NCBI RefSeq assembly: GCF_900078365.1
Contig: NZ_LT598653.1
Coordinates: 3,977,501-4,041,500, forward strand
DNA length: 64,000 bases
From: an uncultured Sphingopyxis sp.
GTDB taxonomy: Bacteria; Pseudomonadota; Alphaproteobacteria; Sphingomonadales; Sphingomonadaceae
Reading direction: 5' to 3'
Shown here: one piece after another, positions 58,206 through 64,000 of the stretch
How the letters are laid out: every line of letters starts with the position of its first letter
Numbering within the stretch: the first letter of the stretch is position 1
Notes under the pieces: generated by a model
What the model was told of the DNA's origin: nothing
What the model saw: only the letters and a program-made list of their open reading frames with translations
The model's database searches: none
Translations under genes and position numbers: made by a program

Positions 58206-58692
58206 CGGCACCTCCTTTGGCGAACAGCTATCGCGCGACAAGCTTAATATTGCCTTGTCGCTGCCCTGGCCGCGGGACCGGAGTGCAAAAATGCCGGGCG
58301 GAACGGCGGCCGGACAGCGATGCTGGCGACTTAACAATTAAACGGATTCTCCCCTGTGAGCGGGAAGTGCATGCGACGAACCGTTGCATCTCGTGGACCG
58401 AATTGAGACAGAATCGCGACGATGCGAACCCGGCGCCGTTCCGGGAAGATATTTCAACTAATTGAATAGTAAGATTCTTCTATAGAGAAATGTTGCGTCG
58501 CAAGGGCGAGGCTTGGCTTCGAGGCGGTGCTTCCTAAAAAATTGTTAACACGCTTGCGGAGTCTCGAGAATCCATGCTCTCCTGATGGGCGGGGAAGGTC
58601 CGAGTCGCTCGGACAGTGGGTCGCACTGACATTGGTGGAATTTTGCTGTGCCGCTTTCGCGGCAGGGCGAAGTGCGTGCGAGGGAAATTGAC
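58206..58692. other. Long shared upstream region of the PilZ gene and the adhesin gene
   Basis: About 490 bases, AT-rich in the part 58445-58500 (TTCAACTAATTGAA palindrome at 58454-58467). This length is large for the window and suits regulated promoters on both sides. I saw no gene or GC-rich palindrome in it. Confidence 0.5.
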
Positions 58693-61600
58693 ATGGATGG
58701 TTTCGACAATCCGGCCCGTAACGGAACCGCAGGACTGCAACGCGAAGGCGCACCGGCCGATCCGTCGAACCGCGCCGCGCCGGACGGCGATTTCCTGGCC
58801 GCCGCCGCGCATGTCACCGCCGCGGCGTCGGCGCTGCCGCTCGCGATCCAGGCGATCCTCGTTCCCGACGCGAGCGGACGCGTCGTCCTGCCCGCCGGCG
58901 CGTCGATCGACGACATCGGCGTGTCGGGCGCCGACCTGATCGTCACGCTGCCGAACGGGCAGGTGCTGATCATCCCGAACGGCGCGGTCGACATTCCGTC
59001 GATCGTCATCGAGGGCGACACCGTGCCCGCCAGCACCGTCGCGCAGCTGCTCGAAAATCTCGGCGAACTCAATCCCGAAGCCGGCACCCGCAGCTCGGGC
59101 GGCAATTTCGCCGACCCCGAAGGGCCGATCCAGGACGCCTATGCGATCGGCGATCTTCTGCCCTACACCGAACTCGCCTTTCCGCAGCCCGAAGACCGCG
59201 AGCTGATCCCCGACCTTCCCGACGACGAGCCCGAAGTGGTGATCGTCACCCCCGACCAGCCCGCCGGGGCATCGGCCGCCACCGCGAGCGTCGACGAGGC
59301 GGGGCTGCCGGTGCGCGAGGGCGAGCCCGCGGGCAGCGATAGCGGCGCGGACAGCGAAACCACGACCGGATCGATCGTCTATGACGCGGCCGACGGCCTC
59401 GGCGCGATCACGATCAACGGCACGGCGATCACCGCCGTCGGCCAGGTCGTCACGACGCCGCTCGGCCAGCTCACCATCACCAGCCTGACGCCGGGCAATG
59501 TCGGATATAGCTATACGCTCGCCGACAACAGCGACGCGAATAGCGACCCGGCTGACATCTTCACCGTCACCGTCACCGACCGCGACGGCGACACCGCCAC
59601 CGCGACGCTGACGATCGACGTCGTCGACGACGTTCCGACCGCGCGCGCCGACACCGACGCGGTCGCGGCGAGCAGCTTCGCGCCCGAGGCGGGCAATGTG
59701 CTGACCGGCGCGGGGACGACGAGCGGTGCGGCGGGCGCCGACACGCCGGGCGCCGACGATGCGGTGCTGACGGGCATCCGCGGCGCCGACGGCGAAGGCG
59801 GTTTTGCCGCGCCGGGGACGGTGCAGGGCCAATATGGCGTGCTGACGATCGGCGCCGACGGCAGCTATTCCTACGCCCGCGATCCCGGCACGCCGGGCGG
59901 CGTCGACGATATCTTCACCTATCAAATTACCGACGGCGACGGCGATACATCGACGGCGACCCTGACCATCCGTATCGCCGACGCGCCGACCGTCATCACC
60001 TTCGTCCCGGGCGAAGGTGATGGCGGGACCATCGTATACGAAGCCGACCTGCCGGGCCGCGACGGCGAGACCCCGGGTTCGGCCTTCGGGGGCGGTGGAG
60101 GTGGTGGCGCTTCGACCAGCGGCACCATCACCTTCACTGCGGTCGACGGGGTCGGCAGCGTCGCGATCGGCGGCACGGTGCTGACGCCCGGCGCGCTGCC
60201 GCAGACGGTATCGAGCGACGCGACCGGAACGCTCGTCGTCACCGGCTACAGCTTCGATCCCGCGACCGGCGAGGGATCGGTCACCTATGTCTATACTTTG
60301 ATCGACAACACGCTCGACGGCGAGGGTACGACGGTCAGCTTCGATCTCGTCATCACCGATGCCGACGGCGACGCGGCGTCGGATACGCTCGACATCGAAA
60401 TCGTCGATGACGCGCCGACCGCGCGCGCCGACAGCGACAGCGTGGCCGAGGACGGTCCGGCGACCGCCGACGGCAATGTGCTCACGGGCTTGGGTGGCGG
60501 CGACGCCAATGCGACCGACGGCGTCGCCGACACTCAAGGCGCCGACGGCGCGGTCGTGACCGGGCTGGCGGGCGGCAGCGTGGGCGAACCGCTCGCGGGC
60601 GCCTATGGGGTGCTGACGCTGAACGGCGACGGCAGCTATTCCTATGTTCTCGATAACGCATCGCAGCCGGTGCAGGGTCTTTCGGCCGGTCAGACGCTGA
60701 CCGAGACCTTCACCTATACGATCACCGACGGCGACGGCGACACCTCGACGACGACGCTCACGATCACGATCAACGGCACCGACGACGGCGTGACGGTGGA
60801 CGGCCTCGACGCCGCGGGCGCCGAGCTTATCGTCGACGAGGATGATCTCGCCGACGGCTCCTCGCCCGACACCGCGGCGCTGACGCAGGACGGCAGCTTC
60901 AGCGTCTCGACCCCCGACGGCCTCGGCAATGTGAGCGTCGGCGGGGTGCAGGTCGTGACCAACGGCGTCTTCGCACCCGGCACCGCGACCAGCCCGCTCG
61001 GCACGATTAACATCACCGGATTCACGCCCGTCACCGGCGCCGACGGCTCGGTGATCGGCGGCACCTTCACCTATGACTATGTGCTCGCCGACAACACGCT
61101 GACGCACGCGGCCGCCGGCGAGGACGACGTCACCGACAGCTTTGCCGTCACCGTCACCGACAGCGACGGGTCGAGCGCGAACGCCAGCCTCGACGTGCGC
61201 ATCATCGACGATGTCCCGATGGCGGCCGACGACAGCGCGGGCGCGGCCGAAGACACGCCGGTCGTCATCGACGTGCTGACGAACGACGTGCGCGGCGCCG
61301 ATGGCGTCGATCCCGCGACCGGCGTTGCGCTCGCGACCGCGCCCGCCAAGGGCACGGCCGTCTACAATGGCGACGGCACCTTCACCTATACTCCGACGGC
61401 GGGGCAGGAAGGCGAGGACAGCTTCACCTACACGATCACCGATGGCGACGGCGATACATCGACCGCGACGGTGACGGTGACGCTCGCGAAGGATTCGGTC
61501 CCGGCGATCGATCTGGGCGCCGACAACAGCGTCGACGAGGCGGGGCTGCCGAACGGCTCGAACTTTGCCTCGGACAGCGAGACGGCGACGGGCAGCTTCG

Positions 61601-64000
61601 CGCTGACCACTGGCAACGACAGCGTCGCATCGCTCGTGATCAACGGCGTCGACGTGACCGCCGGCGGCACCGTGACGACGCCCATCGGCGTGCTGACCGT
61701 GACGGAGAGCGGCGGCGCCTACAGCTACAGCTATACGCTCGCCACCAACACGTCGGGGGACGACAGCTTCGACAGCTTCACCGCGGTGGTGACCGACAGC
61801 GACGGCGACACCGCGACCGACACGCTGGTGATCGACATCGTCGATGACGTGCCGACGGCGCGTCCCGACACCGACAGCGTGACCGAGGACGGGCCGCTGA
61901 TCGCCGACGGCAATGTGCTGATCGGCGGCGGTGGCGGCGATGCGAACGGCACCGACGGCGTCCTCGATACGCAGGGCGCCGACGGCGCGAGCGTGACGGC
62001 GGTGAGCTTCGGCGCGACGGCGGGCAGCGTCGGCGCGGGGCTGGCGGGCGCCTATGGGGTGCTGACGCTGAATGGCGACGGCAGCTACAGCTATGTGCTC
62101 GATAATGGCGCGCAACCGGTGCAGGGCCTGTCGGCGGGCGAGACGCTGACCGAAATCTTCACCTACACGATCACCGATGGCGACGGCGATCCCGCGACGA
62201 CGACGCTGACGATCACGATCAATGGCGCCGACGACGGCGTGACGATCACCGGTCTTGACGCCGCGGGCGCCGAACTGTTGGTCGACGAAGATGATCTGCC
62301 GGTGCGCGCCGGCGAAGCGCCGGGGTCGGATACGACCCCCGACGGCGTGACCGATGGCGATAGTTTCGCCGTATCGACTCCCGACGGCATGGGCAGCGTC
62401 GTGCTCGACAGCTTCAACGGCGTGCCGCTCGGCGCGCCGCTGACGCTCGTCACCGCCGACGGCAGCTTCACGCCGCAATCGGTCGTCACCGCATATGGCA
62501 CGCTCTCGGTCACCGGTTTCACGCCCGTGACCGGCGGCGACGGATCGGTGATCGGCGGCAACTTCACCTACAGCTATGTCCTGACCGACAACCGTGCCGA
62601 CCATCCGGCGGCGGGACAGGATGACCGCACCGACAGCGTCGGCGTCACCGTCACCGATGCCGACGGGTCGAGCGCCAGCGCGGCGATCGGCATCCGGATC
62701 ACCGACGACGTGCCCGACGCGATCGACGACGGTACGACGCAGACGCCGGAAAATGCGCCGGTGACGATCGATGTGCTCGCCAACGACGTCCAGGGTGCCG
62801 ACAGCGTGCAGCCCGGCGCGGTCGAACTGGTGGCCGGATCGTTGACCGGCACCGGCGCACTCGTGAACAATGGCGACGGCAGCTTCACTTACACCCCCGC
62901 GGCGCAGGAAAGCGGCACCGTCAGCTTCCAATATCGCATCACCGACGGCGACGGCGACAGTGACGTCGCCACCGCGACGATCACGCTCGTCGCCGATTCG
63001 GCGCCGCAGATCCGCAATGCCGATGATGTGACGGTCGACGAGGACGGGCTTTCGGGCGCGAACATCGACAATGGCCTCGCGGGCGAGGTAAGCTCGACGG
63101 GCAGCGCGAGCGCGAGCGGGACGATCACCGTCGATTTCGGCAGCGACGTGCCCGCGACACTCGCGGGTTCGCTCGTCCTCAACGATGCCGCGGCGCTCGA
63201 CACGCAGCTCACCGTCGGAGGCGTGCCGGTGACCTTCGCCAAGGACGGCGCCGATCTCGTCGGCTCGGCCGGCGGCAACGAAGTGATCCGCATCGCCCTG
63301 ACGAGCCCGGCCGCCGGCCCCGGCGCGACCGAAGTCACCTATGGTTATACGGTCACGCTGTCGCAGGCGGTCGATCAGGCGCTTGCGGGCAGCGAGGACA
63401 GCGATCTGCTCGCGAACATCGGCTTCACCGTCACCGACAGCGACGGCACCGCGTCGTCGGGCGCGTTCGACGTCACGATCGTCGACGATCTGCCGACGCT
63501 CACCGTTTCCGACACGCCGGTCAGCGTCGTCGAGGGCGCGAGTGCGAGCGGCACATGGACGCTCGATCAGGGCGCCGACGGCGTCGCGTCGGTGCTCGTC
63601 AGCTTCGGCAGCGGCAGCGCGACGCTGTCGCTGACGCCGGGGAGCAGCGTATCGATCGTCCAGCCGACGGGCACGCTGACGGTGGGCGCTGATGGCAGCT
63701 TCAGCTTCGCGGCGGCGAACGATCAGGATGGCGCCGCGAATCCGTCCGCGACCTTCACCCTGTCGGCGGTCGATCGCGACGGCGATCCGACGTCGGACAG
63801 CTTGACGATCGCGATCACCGACGGCGCGGGCCCGGTGGATGCGACGCCGATCACGCTGACCGTGAACGAGGCGGCGCTCGATACGATCGGCAGCAATCCG
63901 GCAAGTCTGGACGAGACCGACAGCGGCACCCTTGCCTTCACGGCGGGGTCGGACACGCTTTCGGGCTTCGCCTTTACCGGGGTCGCGGATCTCGTCGCCA
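58693..64000 (+). CDS. Giant repetitive adhesin (VCBS/T1SS type), 5' part, runs off the window
   Basis: The frame is open from the ATG at 58693 (GAGGGA upstream) to the end, 1,769 codons. The N-terminal 190 residues are distinct (LIVTLPNGQVLIIPNGAVDI and PSIVIEGDTVPASTVAQLL). Then come many Asp-rich Ig-like repeats of the VCBS or Ca-binding type, with recurring DITDGDGDT, YGVLTLNGDGSYSY and VDEAGLP-like segments. Such proteins are secreted by type I systems and act as biofilm adhesins. The C-terminal secretion signal and the transporter genes would be downstream. It is divergent from a PilZ gene. The long antisense frame is an artefact. Confidence 0.93.
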   Translation, partial: MDGFDNPARNGTAGLQREGAPADPSNRAAPDGDFLAAAAHVTAAASALPLAIQAILVPDASGRVVLPAGASIDDIGVSGADLIVTLPNGQVLIIPNGAVDIPSIVIEGDTVPASTVAQLLENLGELNPEAGTRSSGGNFADPEGPIQDAYAIGDLLPYTELAFPQPEDRELIPDLPDDEPEVVIVTPDQPAGASAATASVDEAGLPVREGEPAGSDSGADSETTTGSIVYDAADGLGAITINGTAITAVGQVVTTPLGQLTITSLTPGNVGYSYTLADNSDANSDPADIFTVTVTDRDGDTATATLTIDVVDDVPTARADTDAVAASSFAPEAGNVLTGAGTTSGAAGADTPGADDAVLTGIRGADGEGGFAAPGTVQGQYGVLTIGADGSYSYARDPGTPGGVDDIFTYQITDGDGDTSTATLTIRIADAPTVITFVPGEGDGGTIVYEADLPGRDGETPGSAFGGGGGGGASTSGTITFTAVDGVGSVAIGGTVLTPGALPQTVSSDATGTLVVTGYSFDPATGEGSVTYVYTLIDNTLDGEGTTVSFDLVITDADGDAASDTLDIEIVDDAPTARADSDSVAEDGPATADGNVLTGLGGGDANATDGVADTQGADGAVVTGLAGGSVGEPLAGAYGVLTLNGDGSYSYVLDNASQPVQGLSAGQTLTETFTYTITDGDGDTSTTTLTITINGTDDGVTVDGLDAAGAELIVDEDDLADGSSPDTAALTQDGSFSVSTPDGLGNVSVGGVQVVTNGVFAPGTATSPLGTINITGFTPVTGADGSVIGGTFTYDYVLADNTLTHAAAGEDDVTDSFAVTVTDSDGSSANASLDVRIIDDVPMAADDSAGAAEDTPVVIDVLTNDVRGADGVDPATGVALATAPAKGTAVYNGDGTFTYTPTAGQEGEDSFTYTITDGDGDTSTATVTVTLAKDSVPAIDLGADNSVDEAGLPNGSNFASDSETATGSFALTTGNDSVASLVINGVDVTAGGTVTTPIGVLTVTESGGAYSYSYTLATNTSGDDSFDSFTAVVTDSDGDTATDTLVIDIVDDVPTARPDTDSVTEDGPLIADGNVLIGGGGGDANGTDGVLDTQGADGASVTAVSFGATAGSVGAGLAGAYGVLTLNGDGSYSYVLDNGAQPVQGLSAGETLTEIFTYTITDGDGDPATTTLTITINGADDGVTITGLDAAGAELLVDEDDLPVRAGEAPGSDTTPDGVTDGDSFAVSTPDGMGSVVLDSFNGVPLGAPLTLVTADGSFTPQSVVTAYGTLSVTGFTPVTGGDGSVIGGNFTYSYVLTDNRADHPAAGQDDRTDSVGVTVTDADGSSASAAIGIRITDDVPDAIDDGTTQTPENAPVTIDVLANDVQGADSVQPGAVELVAGSLTGTGALVNNGDGSFTYTPAAQESGTVSFQYRITDGDGDSDVATATITLVADSAPQIRNADDVTVDEDGLSGANIDNGLAGEVSSTGSASASGTITVDFGSDVPATLAGSLVLNDAAALDTQLTVGGVPVTFAKDGADLVGSAGGNEVIRIALTSPAAGPGATEVTYGYTVTLSQAVDQALAGSEDSDLLANIGFTVTDSDGTASSGAFDVTIVDDLPTLTVSDTPVSVVEGASASGTWTLDQGADGVASVLVSFGSGSATLSLTPGSSVSIVQPTGTLTVGADGSFSFAAANDQDGAANPSATFTLSAVDRDGDPTSDSLTIAITDGAGPVDATPITLTVNEAALDTIGSNPASLDETDSGTLAFTAGSDTLSGFAFTGVADLVA

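Noticed and set aside
58534..62931. A 1,465-codon open frame on the minus strand, opposite the adhesin
   Set aside because: It is the complement of highly repetitive Asp/Gly/Thr-coding sequence with GC-rich third positions. The product is a monotonous Arg/Val/Gly/Ala pattern without any domain. The plus-strand frame has clear Ig/VCBS repeats and a normal start.
1..64000. tRNA or rRNA genes
   Set aside because: I looked for the GGTTCGAATCC T-loop with CCA-type ends and for rRNA cores and found none that could be folded as a tRNA.

Overview
The window is high-GC chromosomal DNA from an alphaproteobacterium of the order Sphingomonadales. Sphingopyxis or a close relative is the best guess. The evidence is the Atm1-type exporter, which closely resembles from memory the Novosphingobium aromaticivorans protein, the ExbB-ExbD-ExbD set, the lspA/DUF3035 pair, the TonB and OmpV-type envelope genes, and the style of dispersed GC-rich palindromes. 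I saw no rRNA, tRNA, CRISPR array, transposase or prophage. Most of the window is core housekeeping sequence with small accessory genes between.

Layout. 1-1.3 kb: end of a TonB-energising operon (exbB tail, two exbD genes, strong terminator). 1.4-11.7 kb: small metabolic and stress genes (Mpo1-like, OsmC, two 2H phosphoesterases, arylamine N-acetyltransferase, TauD-type dioxygenase, paired DUF1801 proteins, ThuA, a rifampin ADP-ribosyltransferase coupled to a lipoprotein, a frameshifted GNAT gene). 11.7-13.5 kb: a low-GC islet with a 50-residue Cys/His protein, a HARE-HTH-like protein and a uracil-DNA-glycosylase-superfamily-like protein. 13.6-15.7 kb: thiC with its TPP riboswitch. 15.8-22 kb: a GST/tautomerase/transporter cassette, a LysR/flavoprotein divergent pair, rpmI-rplT, hisN and a TetR regulator. 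22.2-29.3 kb: prs, nadE, gltX, tonB with a possible Zur box, rpmG, and an OmpV-type porin. 29.5-40.3 kb: dxs, then a long minus-strand run purE-purK-folA-dipeptidase-ribF-ileS-lspA-DUF3035, mostly with overlapping or touching ends. 40.5-48.4 kb: a diguanylate cyclase, Dps, a double cold-shock protein, RNase D, lptC-lptA and an Atm1-type exporter. 48.4-58.2 kb: a cytochrome b561/catalase-like pair, a YbaL-type antiporter, recQ, a sterol-desaturase-type enzyme, a GMC oxidoreductase and a PilZ protein. 58.7-64 kb: the first 1,769 codons of a giant repetitive, probably type I-secreted adhesin that runs off the window.

The main unusual theme is palindromic repeats. At least 17 long inverted repeats of several sequence families lie between genes. 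Some are nested inside others. One family shows compensatory base changes in its stems. Two repeats have entered coding sequence: one adds about 27 in-frame residues to isoleucyl-tRNA synthetase, and one encodes the C-terminal tail of a flavin-binding protein. Separately, thiC carries an in-frame 87-bp tandem duplication. These, the low-GC islet, and the PilZ gene beside a giant adhesin are the points most worth checking.
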